Source of the DNA: Terriglobus sp. TAA 43
GTDB lineage: Bacteria; Acidobacteriota; Terriglobia; Terriglobales; Acidobacteriaceae
Length of the DNA stretch: 64,000 bases
NCBI RefSeq assembly: GCF_000800015.1
Contig: NZ_JUGR01000001.1
Location: 2,976,001-3,040,000, forward strand
Reading direction: 5' to 3'
Of the stretch, positions 26,810 to 36,072 are shown piece by piece (the stretch's first letter is position 1; each line of letters begins with the position of its first letter). The position numbers and the translations under genes are program-made. The notes beneath the pieces are model-generated. The model was given only the letters and a program-made list of their open reading frames with translations, was not told the DNA's origin and searched no databases.

Positions 26810-27649
26810 ATGCCTTTGAACGCAGTCATTGTGGACGATGAAGCGCTGGCGCGGCGCGAACTCCGTTACCTGCTGGAACGCGCTGGCGAGGTCGATGTGG
26901 TGGCTGAAGCCTCCAACGGATTGGAAGCAGTATCCACCGTGCTGGACCACGCGCCGGACGTCCTCTTCATGGATGTGCAGATGCCGGGGCTGGACGGCTT
27001 CGGCGTGCTGAAACGGCTCATGGAAGACCGCTCGCTGCGCATGCCTGAGGTGATCTTTGCCACGGCGTTCGATCAGTACGCGGTGCGCGCGTTTGAAGTA
27101 AACGCCATTGACTATCTGCTGAAGCCATTTGAAGAAAAGCGCGTTGCGCTTGCAGTCGAAAAGGCGCGATTGCGTCGTACAGGACAATCTTCCGCAGCAG
27201 CCGAAACACAACTGGAACCCGTAGCGCAGGCAAGCGCCGAGGAGCGTCTGGAAAGCCTTCTGAAGCTGCTGGAAGTACAGGCGCAGCAAGCAGTAACGGC
27301 CCCCAAACAGCGTTCCGGCAAGGTAGTGGTTCGTTCCGCCCAACGCCTGTTGTTGGTGGATCAGCGGGAGATCTGCTTCGCTTCCATTGAAGAAGGCGCC
27401 ATCTCCGTGGTGACGCCAACGCTGGAAGGCATGAGTAATGTCCGCACGCTGGAAGAGTTGTTGGACCAACTTGATCCTGAAACGTTCTGGCGCGCGCACC
27501 GTAGCTTCGTGGTGAATATTCAGCACATCCGCGAAGTGGTGCCATGGTTCAAATCCAGCTACCTGCTGCGCATGGACGACCGCAAGCACACAGAGATTCC
27601 CGTGGCTCGCGCGCAGGTAAAACGCCTGCGTGAACTCTTCAACCTTTAA
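26810..27649 (+). CDS. LytTR-family response regulator
   Basis: A 279-residue two-domain regulator. The receiver domain (1-120) has the acidic pair VDDE (9-11), the phosphoacceptor D55 in VLFMDVQMPG, and the conserved Lys in YLLKPFEEKR. A linker of about 50 residues leads to a LytTR DNA-binding domain (about 165-279: FWRAHRSFVVNIQHI, with the usual RxHRSFxVN motif). LytTR regulators bind direct repeats and control adhesion, exopolysaccharide or quorum functions. No histidine kinase gene is adjacent, so it is an orphan here. It converges on the acylase gene with a 6-base gap. Confidence 0.92.
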   Translation: MPLNAVIVDDEALARRELRYLLERAGEVDVVAEASNGLEAVSTVLDHAPDVLFMDVQMPGLDGFGVLKRLMEDRSLRMPEVIFATAFDQYAVRAFEVNAIDYLLKPFEEKRVALAVEKARLRRTGQSSAAAETQLEPVAQASAEERLESLLKLLEVQAQQAVTAPKQRSGKVVVRSAQRLLLVDQREICFASIEEGAISVVTPTLEGMSNVRTLEELLDQLDPETFWRAHRSFVVNIQHIREVVPWFKSSYLLRMDDRKHTEIPVARAQVKRLRELFNL

Positions 27650-27655
27650 GTCACG

Positions 27656-29884
27656 CTATTCGCCAGGATGATAGGTGCGTTCCACGTGGCCGCGTAGCTG
27701 GTCGGGGTAGTACATGACCTCGCGGAAATCGCCGCTGGCGTAGCGGTCCTGCTGATCGTTGAAGTGCTTTGAGTCGGGATGGCCGCTTTCACCGCCGCAC
27801 GTGACAGCGCGTGCGTGGACGCGGTCCGGGCCGAATTCAACGACAGCAACAAAGCTGTTACCGCTGGTGCCGTAACGCTTCTTCGTGTTGGGATAGCTGC
27901 GCGCCGCGAACGCCGCTAGCGATCCCCATGTGGACGCAGTGAAGGGAATTGCGATGCTGGGCTGCGCGTCGTCAAAGTGCGGCACGATGCTGTCATCCAG
28001 CCGCTGATAACGATTCACTTCGCCCCACGGCTTCTGCCATGTACCGAAGTCTTCGGTTAGCTTGTCCGTAGCTTTTTGCAGACCGGCGAGCAGGTCGGCC
28101 GGTGACACGTTGGCTACGACGTACTCCTCCCACAACATACCGGCGCGGCGAGATGCCAGAGCTACGGGCATGCCGCTGGCTTCGCCCCAATAAACGGCGA
28201 GCGTGGTGGCGACGGAGTCGGCGGCCCACTTGTCATCCCACTTGCGTAGGACTTCGATCTGCGGTGCGAGCTTTGCGCGTTGTGGATTGTCCTGCGGCAG
28301 TGCGTCGTATGCCTTGAGCAATTCAGGAATCGTTGTTGCGAAGTAGGGAAGATACGGATCGAATGCGGTGGTCAGCAGCGAGTCCAGCGTGAAGTCTTTG
28401 CGATCGTTAAGCACCTTAACCATGTGAATGCCGCGTGCCGTTTCCGTGCCTTGCTCCACGTAGGGCGGGTAGTCCTTCTTCTTCAGTGAGCTTTCGCCGG
28501 AGCCGCTCCACGGTGCATTGTTCACGTTCTCAATCCAGCCACTGTGCGGATTGCGAAGCTGCGGAATCTGTTCAAGCCCAGTGAGCCCCTGCCAGTCAGT
28601 TGCGGGATTCGTTCCATCGACGGGCTTGGTGTAATCGAAGCGCGTGTCGCGCTCCGGGATGTAGTTGCCGTGCCAGTAGGCGATGTCGCCGTCGGCGCTG
28701 GCAAAGATGGTGTTATTCGATGAGTTCGCCATCAACTCCATCGTCTTCTTGTATTCGCCATAGCTGCGTGCCTTGGTGCGGAGGAAGCTTTGCTCCAGCG
28801 CTTTGATCGGAATGTTCATCAATCCGACTGAGACCCATTGATCACCTTCTTTGCGCACGATGGGGCCGCGATGATCAGAGATCCCTTCAAAGCTGCGCGA
28901 CTTCGTGGAGCCATCGGCGGCTTTGTATTTCAGCGTGATGGTGCGGCGTGTGAAGGGCTTTGTCTCTGCGCCGTACTTGTAGCCGATAACGTTATCGCCG
29001 ATCTTCACGATGGTGTTCTTGAATTCGTCTACGGCGTCCACGTTCGATGAGGTGTGCATCCATCCCACGCGGTCATTGAAGCCCTGATAGATGAAGATCT
29101 GTCCCCATGTAACAGCGCCGTACGCGTTCAGGCCCTCTTCGCTTTGCATCTGCAATTCGCTGCGGAAGAAGAATGATGTGTGCGGATTGATGAGCAGGAG
29201 CGCGTGATGGTTCGCAGTGTTCGCGGGGGCAATGGCTGCGCCGTTTGATCCGCCAGGCTCCACATCGCGATTCACTTGTGCAAGCTGTGCGACAACAGCA
29301 TTATGCGTATCGATGCGGCCTTGTTTCGTCGCAGAGGAAGCCCCGTAGAAGTCTTCCAGCGATTTCAGGTTCACACGCTCAATGTCGCCGCCGATAGAGC
29401 CTTCGGTGAAGCTGAGGGCCATCCACGGTTCGAAGTGTGTCAGCGCACGTGGCTTTATGTTGGGATGTTTTGCCAAGTAGAAGTTTGCGCCGTCAGCCCA
29501 CGCTTCCATCAATGCTTTCAGCCAGTCAGGACTTTCGTTGAAGTCGCGCTTGAGAACGGCGGGATCAATGAAGAGTTGCTGACGAAGGTCTTGCCATAAC
29601 TTCGATTCGCCGTCGGCTTCGCTCACGCGGCCGAGCGAGACGAGATAGTTCGTCTCAACGCGATTGAAGTCGTCTTCACACTGGGTGTAGATCATGCCGA
29701 ATACGGCATCGGCATCGGTCTTGCCTTTGACGTGTGCAATGCCCCAGGTGTCGCGTGTGATGGTGATCGCGTGTGAGTGCGCGGCCCAGCGCTGCTGTTC
29801 CGAGAGGCGGTAGTCTACGGCTCCCTTTTGCGCAAAGGCGAACGATGCGGTGAGGGCAAAGGCGGCAAGAATGAGACGCTTCAC
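27656..29884 (-). CDS. Penicillin-acylase-family N-terminal nucleophile hydrolase
   Basis: A 742-residue exported Ntn hydrolase. GTG at 29884 follows GAGGT and gives a Sec signal (MKRLILAAFALTASFAFAQ); a TTG four codons upstream is less favoured. The nucleophile after autocatalytic cleavage is Ser213 in EPGGSNGAAIAP, which separates an alpha chain (about 190 residues after signal removal) from a beta chain of about 530. NPHTSFFFRSELQM and GWMHTSSNVDAVDEF fit the acylase fold. The family includes penicillin acylases and acyl-homoserine-lactone acylases; substrate here is unknown, and quorum quenching is only one option. It acts in the periplasm. Confidence 0.85.
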   Translation of the reverse strand: MKRLILAAFALTASFAFAQKGAVDYRLSEQQRWAAHSHAITITRDTWGIAHVKGKTDADAVFGMIYTQCEDDFNRVETNYLVSLGRVSEADGESKLWQDLRQQLFIDPAVLKRDFNESPDWLKALMEAWADGANFYLAKHPNIKPRALTHFEPWMALSFTEGSIGGDIERVNLKSLEDFYGASSATKQGRIDTHNAVVAQLAQVNRDVEPGGSNGAAIAPANTANHHALLLINPHTSFFFRSELQMQSEEGLNAYGAVTWGQIFIYQGFNDRVGWMHTSSNVDAVDEFKNTIVKIGDNVIGYKYGAETKPFTRRTITLKYKAADGSTKSRSFEGISDHRGPIVRKEGDQWVSVGLMNIPIKALEQSFLRTKARSYGEYKKTMELMANSSNNTIFASADGDIAYWHGNYIPERDTRFDYTKPVDGTNPATDWQGLTGLEQIPQLRNPHSGWIENVNNAPWSGSGESSLKKKDYPPYVEQGTETARGIHMVKVLNDRKDFTLDSLLTTAFDPYLPYFATTIPELLKAYDALPQDNPQRAKLAPQIEVLRKWDDKWAADSVATTLAVYWGEASGMPVALASRRAGMLWEEYVVANVSPADLLAGLQKATDKLTEDFGTWQKPWGEVNRYQRLDDSIVPHFDDAQPSIAIPFTASTWGSLAAFAARSYPNTKKRYGTSGNSFVAVVEFGPDRVHARAVTCGGESGHPDSKHFNDQQDRYASGDFREVMYYPDQLRGHVERTYHPGE

Positions 29885-29941
29885 GACGGACCTCAAAGGT
29901 TATGACTGTGCTTTGACGATAGCACCGTGGAATCCGCTCCT

Positions 29942-31192
29942 TCAGGAGGTGTACGGACCAAAGCTTGCGGCTACGGTGTCACTTTCGTCCATGTTGGAAA
30001 CGATGTGCACTGCGAAGGTGTCTCCGCCGGGTTCCACGCGGATCACGATGTGACCGGTCCGCGATTTGAGGTCTTCTGTCTTCTTGTTGGCGATACGGTT
30101 TTCCTGTTTGACGACGGTTGCGAAGACGTCTCGATTCTTGGGATAGATGGCCTTGGAGTAGAGCGTGTTCAGCACGTTGACGGTGGGATGTGCGGAGTCC
30201 CACGAGGGGATGACAAACACTTGCGGTTGCAGCGCTCGAACATAGCGGTCGCCGTTGGCGTTGAAATAGCCGTGATGATTGGTGACGGCGACACTCACCG
30301 GGCCGCACGCCTCTGCCGTAGGAGACTCCGTGTCACGCCATGGATCGCGGCCATAGTTGGTGTCGTTGGTCAGGTCGCCACCCGTGTAGTAACCGAACTT
30401 GCCATAACGCAGACGAATGGCGCAGGAGCAGGGATTTTCTGCGGGATAGTCTGCAGGTTTCAGCGTCGATAGTTCGGGGGAGAGCTTTCTTGTCTGATCG
30501 GCTTTGCCGGTCCAAACTTCGCCGTTGGCAATGAGATTCCGAATCTCAAATGCGGGATAGTCGGATGCTCTGTGCTGCAAGGTGAACTGGTCACTCACGC
30601 CGGAGCGAAAACGCTCGACTTTCTTGCCGGCTTTGCTTTGCGTTTGAAGGAAGGCTCGGTAGTTCTTCTGGAAGTCCGCTTCAGCAGGCACGGGATAGGT
30701 GTAGTCAGGCCATGCGCGATCTACGAAACGCTGGATGGGAACGATGGCGGCAACGTCGGAGACACCGGTGAGGCGATAGGTTCCGTCGGGTGAAAGCGGG
30801 CCGTCCGGAGGAAGATAACCGACATGGTCGCCGTGCAGATGCGTGAGCAGAAAGGTGTCAATGGTGCTTAGGTCAGCGGCTTGAAGTCGCCGTTTTGCGT
30901 AGTGGCCAATCCATTCGCCGGGGCGATGTTGGCTAGAGGGCATTGGATCGCTGAGGTATGGCGTGGAACCGTAAATGGCTCCAGCGTCAATCATCATGGT
31001 GGTGCCGTCGGGCAGGATCAACAACGCGCTATTGCCACGATTGGTGGCGATGTGATGAATCTCAAGCATGCCCGGCTTCCATGCGGGCAACGTTTGAAAC
31101 GCAGGTGTTGCGGCGCGAAGGAGATTTGCGGGGATGCTTTCAAGTATGGCAAAGCCAAGTGAGCTGAGCAGAAACTGGCGGCGTGGAAGCAT
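29942..31192 (-). CDS. Exported metallo-beta-lactamase-fold hydrolase
   Basis: A 416-residue protein with a Tat-type N-terminus (LPRRQFLLSSLGFAIL). The HxHxDH motif is THLHGDH (H118, H120, D122, H123), preceded by the strand MMIDAGA. Later candidate ligands are YTGGD (Asp) and TNHHGY (His). The arrangement resembles ComEC-like or exported MBL-fold proteins. The reaction cannot be predicted; lactonase, phosphodiesterase or nuclease activity are all found in the fold. It lies 57 bases upstream of the acylase start on the same strand and could be cotranscribed with it. Confidence 0.8.
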   Translation of the reverse strand: MLPRRQFLLSSLGFAILESIPANLLRAATPAFQTLPAWKPGMLEIHHIATNRGNSALLILPDGTTMMIDAGAIYGSTPYLSDPMPSSQHRPGEWIGHYAKRRLQAADLSTIDTFLLTHLHGDHVGYLPPDGPLSPDGTYRLTGVSDVAAIVPIQRFVDRAWPDYTYPVPAEADFQKNYRAFLQTQSKAGKKVERFRSGVSDQFTLQHRASDYPAFEIRNLIANGEVWTGKADQTRKLSPELSTLKPADYPAENPCSCAIRLRYGKFGYYTGGDLTNDTNYGRDPWRDTESPTAEACGPVSVAVTNHHGYFNANGDRYVRALQPQVFVIPSWDSAHPTVNVLNTLYSKAIYPKNRDVFATVVKQENRIANKKTEDLKSRTGHIVIRVEPGGDTFAVHIVSNMDESDTVAASFGPYTS

Positions 31193-31248
31193 GGGACTAG
31201 CATGACGCCTTTTTCGATTCTTTCCTACGGAAGAATTCCCATATGCTG

Positions 31249-32544
31249 CTAGATTCCCCGTTGCGACAGGATCTTTGCGGGGTCGAGTTGAACGTTGAAA
31301 CCGGGGCCAGTGGGTAATGCGATGTGTGCGTTTTCAACCGTCATGGGGTTCTTCTCGAAGTGGTAGTAGTGCTGCATCTTGATGGCGAGGTATTCGCCCA
31401 GCGGGAAGGTCATAGGGCTCTGGCTGAAGATAGTGTGTGCTGCGGCGCGCAGGCTGTGGCCGTGCGGGATGCAGGGCACATCGTAGAGCGAGCAGACGGT
31501 GCCAATCTTGATGAGTTCGGTGATGCCGCCGCACCATTCGGGGTCAGCCTGCACGACAGAGAGCGCATTCTCCTTGAGATAGCGCTGGACCTCCCAACGA
31601 CCGTAGAAGTGTTCGCCTGCTGCAATTGGGATGGTGGTGCTGCGATGCATCTCTGCGAAGCTGCCAATCTTTTCCGGGTGCGTGACCTCTTCCATCCAAC
31701 GCACGCGGTAAGGCTCCACGCGGTGCGCCCATTCGAGCGCGTAGGTCTGGTCCCATCCGCTGTAAGTGTCGAACATAAGCTCGGTGTCTTCACCGAGAGT
31801 TTCGCGGAGCGTCTTCACCAGTTCGACATTTTTGCGCATGCCTTCCGGCCCTGAGCCGGGGCCATAGGCAATGAACCACTTCTGATAGCGGAAGCCCTGT
31901 TTCTGCAGCTCCAGAGCGCGCGTGCGCACTTTGTCGAGTTCCAGGGAACTACCGAGGGCGCTGACGTACATTTCGAGCTTGTCGCGCGAAGGGCCGCCGA
32001 GAAGACGGTAGACGGGCACACCATAGACTTTGCCGCGCAGGTCCCACAGCGTGTTGTCGACGGCGGAGATGGCCATCATGTAATAGCCGTCGCGGCTGTG
32101 GCGGTCGCTGCGATAGAGCTGATCCCACATGACTTCGCCTGCGAGCGCGTCCTTGCCGATGAGGAAGGGGCGAAGGCGTTCCTGCACCACCATCGCCGGT
32201 TCTTTCTCGATGGGGCCGTAGAGTCCTTCGAGTCCGCCAGTCGCGCGGATGCGAAGGTAGATCGCCTCGTACTTCACGGTGGTTTCGCCGCCGGGGTGGT
32301 CAACGTAAACGGGTGGGCGCAGGGTCTCGTAGATGTCTTCGGGGTTTACCTGAGCCTGTTTGTTAATGCCCGCCCGCTGCTGGTACTGGCCGTGGAATTC
32401 GAGCACGTCGACAGCTTCAATCTTCAGCGGAGCGATGCCCGTGGGACGGTCCGGCTGCATGGCTGCCGCAGCATTGCTCCACGGGGAAGAAGAAATAGCC
32501 GCAGCGGCGGACAGGAAGTTGCGACGGTTTAAGAGGACAGGCAT
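31249..32544 (-). CDS. Exported mandelate racemase/muconate-lactonizing (enolase superfamily) enzyme
   Basis: A 431-residue enolase-superfamily protein. ATG at 32544 starts a Tat-type signal (LLNRRNFLSAAAAI), unusual since most sugar-acid dehydratases are cytosolic. Mg ligands are D259 (LMFDTYSG), E285 (RWMEEVT) and E311 (AAGEHF); K222 (YQKWF) and H361/H363 (IPHGHS) are candidate bases. The arrangement suits the mandelate racemase subgroup, whose members dehydrate aldonic or uronic acids such as rhamnonate or gluconate. Neighbouring genes (quinoprotein, hydroxypyruvate-isomerase-like proteins) are compatible with sugar-acid catabolism, but the substrate is not established. Confidence 0.82.
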   Translation of the reverse strand: MPVLLNRRNFLSAAAAISSSPWSNAAAAMQPDRPTGIAPLKIEAVDVLEFHGQYQQRAGINKQAQVNPEDIYETLRPPVYVDHPGGETTVKYEAIYLRIRATGGLEGLYGPIEKEPAMVVQERLRPFLIGKDALAGEVMWDQLYRSDRHSRDGYYMMAISAVDNTLWDLRGKVYGVPVYRLLGGPSRDKLEMYVSALGSSLELDKVRTRALELQKQGFRYQKWFIAYGPGSGPEGMRKNVELVKTLRETLGEDTELMFDTYSGWDQTYALEWAHRVEPYRVRWMEEVTHPEKIGSFAEMHRSTTIPIAAGEHFYGRWEVQRYLKENALSVVQADPEWCGGITELIKIGTVCSLYDVPCIPHGHSLRAAAHTIFSQSPMTFPLGEYLAIKMQHYYHFEKNPMTVENAHIALPTGPGFNVQLDPAKILSQRGI

Positions 32545-32649
32545 GGATTGCGGCTCCGCGGAAGTTTCGCTGCGACGAGAGGTGGCTCGATGTCGGCGTG
32601 CGAAGCATATCATTCGCGATGCGAACTAAATCAAGTGATTGTTCGGAGA

Positions 32650-32690
32650 AAAGAGAAAGGCCCGCATCTCCGGTTGGAGACGCGGGCCTT
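32650..32690 (-). terminator. Terminator of the cytochrome-quinoprotein operon
   Basis: A 15-bp stem with one mismatch (AAGGCCCGCATCTCC with GGAGACGCGGGCCTT at 32657-32671 and 32676-32690, loop GGTT). Read on the minus strand, it follows the quinoprotein stop by 17 bases and ends in TTTCTCTTTT. Confidence 0.8.
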
Positions 32691-32707
32691 GTTTTAGAGT
32701 GCCTGGT

Positions 32708-34321
32708 TTAGCGCAGGACGAAGCTGTACATGGTGTCACCTGCTGCGATTACGACGTATTGCAATCCATCCAGTTCGAAGGTGATGGGGCCGTTGGTGGC
32801 GGGGCCGCCGAGACCTGCGTGCCACAGGATGGTTCCGTTTGCGGCGTTGAAGGCGACCAGGTTCGATGTGGTGTCTCCTGCGAAGAGCAGGTTGGTGGCT
32901 GTCGTCAGGATGCCGGAGCGCGCGCCGGAAGATGGGAAGAGATGCTCCCACTTCGTTTTGCCGGTGCGATAGTCCAGCGCGCGGAGGTAGTTCTTCTGCA
33001 TGCCGAAGCGGTCGTTACCGGCCCAGCCCTCAGGCTTATCGCTGGTGTCGAAAAGGTAATAGATGCTGGCAGAGTCCGACGCCAGTACGTAGAAGAGGCC
33101 GGTCTTCGGGCTGTAGCTGGGCGGGAACCAGTTGGCCGCGCCACCCTGTGCGGGCATCACGATCACGCCGTTGGGCTGGGCCACTTTTTCCGGATTGACG
33201 ATGGGCTGGCCGTTTTCCTTCACACCGGAGGTCCAGTTCTGCCAGGACCAGGGCGTGGACTTCAGCACTTTGCCGTTGGTGCGGTCGATTAGGAAGTACC
33301 AGCCATTGCGGCTGGCCTGTGCCAGGAGCTTGCGCGGCTTGCCATCGACAATACCGTCGATCAGGATGGGCGTCTGCACCGCGTCCCAGTCGTGCGTATC
33401 GTGCGGGTTCGGCTGGAAATACCAGACAAGCTTGCCGGTATCCGGGTTCAGCGCGCAGATGGTGCCGGTGTACAGGTTGTCGCCGGGGCGTTTGTTGCCT
33501 GCAATGACGGGCTGCGCGTTGCCTGTGCCGAAGTAGTAGAGGTTCAGTTCCGGGTCGTAGGTTCCGGCAACCCACGTCATGCCGCCGCCGTGTGTCATGG
33601 CTTCGTCATTGGGCCAGGTTTTGGCTTCGGGCGTGCCGGGCTCGGGATGGGTATAGAAGCGCCACTGGCGTTCGCCGGTGGTGGCATCGTGCGCTTCAAT
33701 GTAACCGGGAACGTCAAAATCGTCGCCACTGATGCCCACCATCACGTGGTTGCCCACGATCACTGGCGCGACGGAACCGAAGTTGAACTTATCGGGATCG
33801 CCAATCGAGGAGTGCCACTTCTCCTTGCCGGTCTTGATGTCGAGTGCGACGAGATTGCAGTCTTCTGTCTCGAAGTAGAAGGTGTCACCCTTCACGGCGC
33901 CACCGCGGTTGCCGATGGTTTCGCCGCCCTTGCTGGGCCAGTCGAATTGCCACAGCTGCTTGCCGGTGCGCGCGTCCACGGCCCATGCGTGGCTGGGCAC
34001 GGTGAAGTACAGCACGCCGTTGATGGACAGTGGTGTGGCACTGATACGGCGTCCGCCGCCGGTGGTGGTGGTGATACGCATGGTCCACGCAAGCTGCAGG
34101 TTCTTCACGTTAAGCGGTGTGAGCTTGGTCAACGGGCTGTAGCGGCGGCCGGTGTAGTCGCCGTTGTAGGTGGTCCATTCGCCGCCGTCGAGTGTGCCAA
34201 CGGTGCCAGAGGGTACGGCCGTCTTTACAGCAGCGTGCACAGGCTTGGTGGCGGCGGGCGTCTGCGCGTGCAACAGCGACGCGGAGGCAAGGAGCATGCT
34301 GGTCAGGCAGAGACGCTTCAT
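32708..34321 (-). CDS. PQQ-dependent dehydrogenase-type quinoprotein (beta-propeller)
   Basis: A 537-residue exported quinoprotein with a Sec signal (MKRLCLTSMLLASASLLHAQ). The mature protein is an eight-bladed PQQ propeller: WTTYNGDYTGRRYSPL is the typical opening of alcohol/sugar dehydrogenases, with repeated blade motifs (VDARTGKQLWQF, LDIKTGKEKWH, LNPDTGKLVWYF) and active-site region FQPNPHDTHDWDAV. No vicinal Cys-Cys ring like that of methanol dehydrogenase is evident. It would oxidise an alcohol or sugar in the periplasm and pass electrons to the cytochrome encoded just upstream, whose stop overlaps its start (ATGA). No pqq biosynthesis gene is in the window. Confidence 0.85.
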   Translation of the reverse strand: MKRLCLTSMLLASASLLHAQTPAATKPVHAAVKTAVPSGTVGTLDGGEWTTYNGDYTGRRYSPLTKLTPLNVKNLQLAWTMRITTTTGGGRRISATPLSINGVLYFTVPSHAWAVDARTGKQLWQFDWPSKGGETIGNRGGAVKGDTFYFETEDCNLVALDIKTGKEKWHSSIGDPDKFNFGSVAPVIVGNHVMVGISGDDFDVPGYIEAHDATTGERQWRFYTHPEPGTPEAKTWPNDEAMTHGGGMTWVAGTYDPELNLYYFGTGNAQPVIAGNKRPGDNLYTGTICALNPDTGKLVWYFQPNPHDTHDWDAVQTPILIDGIVDGKPRKLLAQASRNGWYFLIDRTNGKVLKSTPWSWQNWTSGVKENGQPIVNPEKVAQPNGVIVMPAQGGAANWFPPSYSPKTGLFYVLASDSASIYYLFDTSDKPEGWAGNDRFGMQKNYLRALDYRTGKTKWEHLFPSSGARSGILTTATNLLFAGDTTSNLVAFNAANGTILWHAGLGGPATNGPITFELDGLQYVVIAAGDTMYSFVLR

Positions 34322-35109
34322 TGCAGTGTGTCCAGATAGGTGGTCAGGTTGTGCATGTCCGCGTCAGTCAGGCGGTGGACGAGGGCTTCATGTTCCGCGT
34401 AAGGATTTTTCACGCTGACTTTGCTGCCAGCGACGATGTTCACGGATTCCACGCTGCCGTCCTGATGCTTCACGGTGGCGGTGAAGTCGTCCATGCTGAC
34501 GAGCGTGCCGGAGACGTTCTTGCCTGTGGGCGTCTTCACGGTCACTTCCACAGGCGCCTTCTTACCCAGGCCGCCCTGCGGGAAGACGATCTTCTGCTGC
34601 AGCGTGGCGGTGCTGTAGCGCTTGCCCACACCTGCAAGATCGCCTGTGACGGAGTGGCACTTCACGCAGCCGCCCTGGCCGTTGAAGTAGGCCTTGCCCG
34701 CTTCCAGGTTGCCAGAGGTCAGGCCCTGCGGCTTGTCGTTGTAGCCACTGCGCAGAATCTTGTTGATCTGCGCGGACAGGAACTGCGAAATGTCGCTGGC
34801 TTCCTTGTCGCTGTAGTTGAAATTATGCGGTGCGGAGGTCTTCAGAAACGGCGCGAGTTCTTTGCCGCGGAGGTTCTCACGACGATCATGCAGAATCAGG
34901 GCGCTGCGGAACATATCTGGCGCTGCATTGGTGCCTTTGGCATCTGCACCGTGGCAACGAGCACAATCTTTGGCCCAGATCTTCGAGCCGCGATCTACGG
35001 CGGTGGGTTCCGTGATCGATCGGGGGAACTGTGCTGCGGCCGTCAGCATCACGCCGAGCGGAAGCAATCCCATGCTCCATTGCAAAGCTTTTCTATATGC
35101 GTTTTTCAC
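34318..35109 (-). CDS. Exported c-type cytochrome partner of the quinoprotein
   Basis: A 263-residue protein with two haem-binding CxxCH motifs (C49-ARC-H53 in DCARCHGADAKGT and C148-VKC-H152 in GGCVKCHSVTGD). GTG at 35109 is chosen because it gives a proper signal peptide (KNAYRKALQWSMGLLPLGV, then LTAAAQ). Residues about 195-240 between the second haem motif and the C-terminus look like a small beta domain (VEVTVKTPTGKNVSGTLVS, TVKHQDGSVESVN), which is not part of a simple cytochrome c. Gene order cytochrome then dehydrogenase with four-base overlap implies one operon and an electron-transfer pair. Confidence 0.82.
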   Translation of the reverse strand: MKNAYRKALQWSMGLLPLGVMLTAAAQFPRSITEPTAVDRGSKIWAKDCARCHGADAKGTNAAPDMFRSALILHDRRENLRGKELAPFLKTSAPHNFNYSDKEASDISQFLSAQINKILRSGYNDKPQGLTSGNLEAGKAYFNGQGGCVKCHSVTGDLAGVGKRYSTATLQQKIVFPQGGLGKKAPVEVTVKTPTGKNVSGTLVSMDDFTATVKHQDGSVESVNIVAGSKVSVKNPYAEHEALVHRLTDADMHNLTTYLDTLQ

Positions 35110-35203
35110 GCCGGGTAGGACACTCCATTTCGCAGGCAACAGCAAGAAGCCGATATTTCCTGTGCTCTCCTTTATACTTGCTCCCCGTGCAGGGAGGCCA
35201 AGT

Positions 35204-36040
35204 ATGAATCGTCGCGAACCAATGAGGGCCGGTAATTTCGCGCCCGGTGCGCCATCGTGGCGTTTTTCTTCCATGCTCTGGAATCTGAACCGCAAGGTTC
35301 CCATGGAACAACGGTTGGAGATGCTGGCCGCTGCTGGATACACGGGCGCGGAACTGGTGGATGAGTGGCGTAGCTGGTCGCCGCAGGAGATGCGCAGCAT
35401 TGTGGCCAAGCGCCATGCTGTTGGTATCGACTTTGACCTGATCTTTCCGGCAAAGGTGAGTCTTACCGAAACCGACAAGCGCGATCTGCTGCGCGCGCAG
35501 GTGAAGGAAGCAATTCCAGTGGCGCAGGAACTGGGAACGTCGCATTTTTCGTTCAGCTCCGGACCACATATTCCAGGGGCAACGCGTGAGCAGGAGTGGG
35601 CTGCGATTTCCGATGGATTGAAGATTGCTGCGGACGCGTTGGGCGATGCGAAGGTTACGATTCTGCTGGAACCGATTGATGTGTTGGAAAACGCAAAGCT
35701 GGCGATCAACTCGGCGTTCGACGGGTTTGCGCTTGTGCGCGCGTTGAATGATCCACGGATCAAAGTGTTGTACGACCTGTACCATGAGCAGCGCGGCACC
35801 GGAAACGTGATTGAGACGCTGCGGAAGAACATTGACCTCACAGCGACGGTGCATATTGCCGATGTTCCGGGGCGGCATCGTCCAGGGACTGGGGAGATGA
35901 ACTACGCCAATATCTACCGTGAGCTTGCGCGTTTGAACTACAGCGGTTACATCTGCATGGAGTTCTATCCGCTGAGCGACACCACGGCTGAACTGAAGGC
36001 TGCACGCGAGGAAGCGCTCGCGGCCGCACGAACCGCATAA
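35204..36040 (+). CDS. Hydroxypyruvate isomerase-like TIM-barrel protein (first of a tandem pair)
   Basis: A 278-residue member of the xylose isomerase-like TIM-barrel family. ATG at 35204 follows AGGGAGG; a longer reading to 34817 runs antisense over the cytochrome gene and is rejected. Motifs VTILLEPIDVLEN, VLYDLYHEQRGTGN and HIADVPGRHRPGTGEMNY are those of the hydroxypyruvate isomerase (Hyi) group, with metal ligands expected at the Glu in LEPID, Asp in YDLYH, His in HIAD and the last Glu in CMEFYP. No export signal is seen (the N-terminus is short and charged), unlike its neighbour. It diverges from the cytochrome operon by about 94 bases. Confidence 0.8.
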   Translation: MNRREPMRAGNFAPGAPSWRFSSMLWNLNRKVPMEQRLEMLAAAGYTGAELVDEWRSWSPQEMRSIVAKRHAVGIDFDLIFPAKVSLTETDKRDLLRAQVKEAIPVAQELGTSHFSFSSGPHIPGATREQEWAAISDGLKIAADALGDAKVTILLEPIDVLENAKLAINSAFDGFALVRALNDPRIKVLYDLYHEQRGTGNVIETLRKNIDLTATVHIADVPGRHRPGTGEMNYANIYRELARLNYSGYICMEFYPLSDTTAELKAAREEALAAARTA

Positions 36041-36072
36041 GCACCACACACGTACCGAATGACGGAGACACG

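Noticed and set aside
35110-35841. N-terminal extension of the cytochrome gene
   Set aside because: The extra 244 codons run antisense through the first isomerase gene; the signal peptide begins only at GTG 35109.
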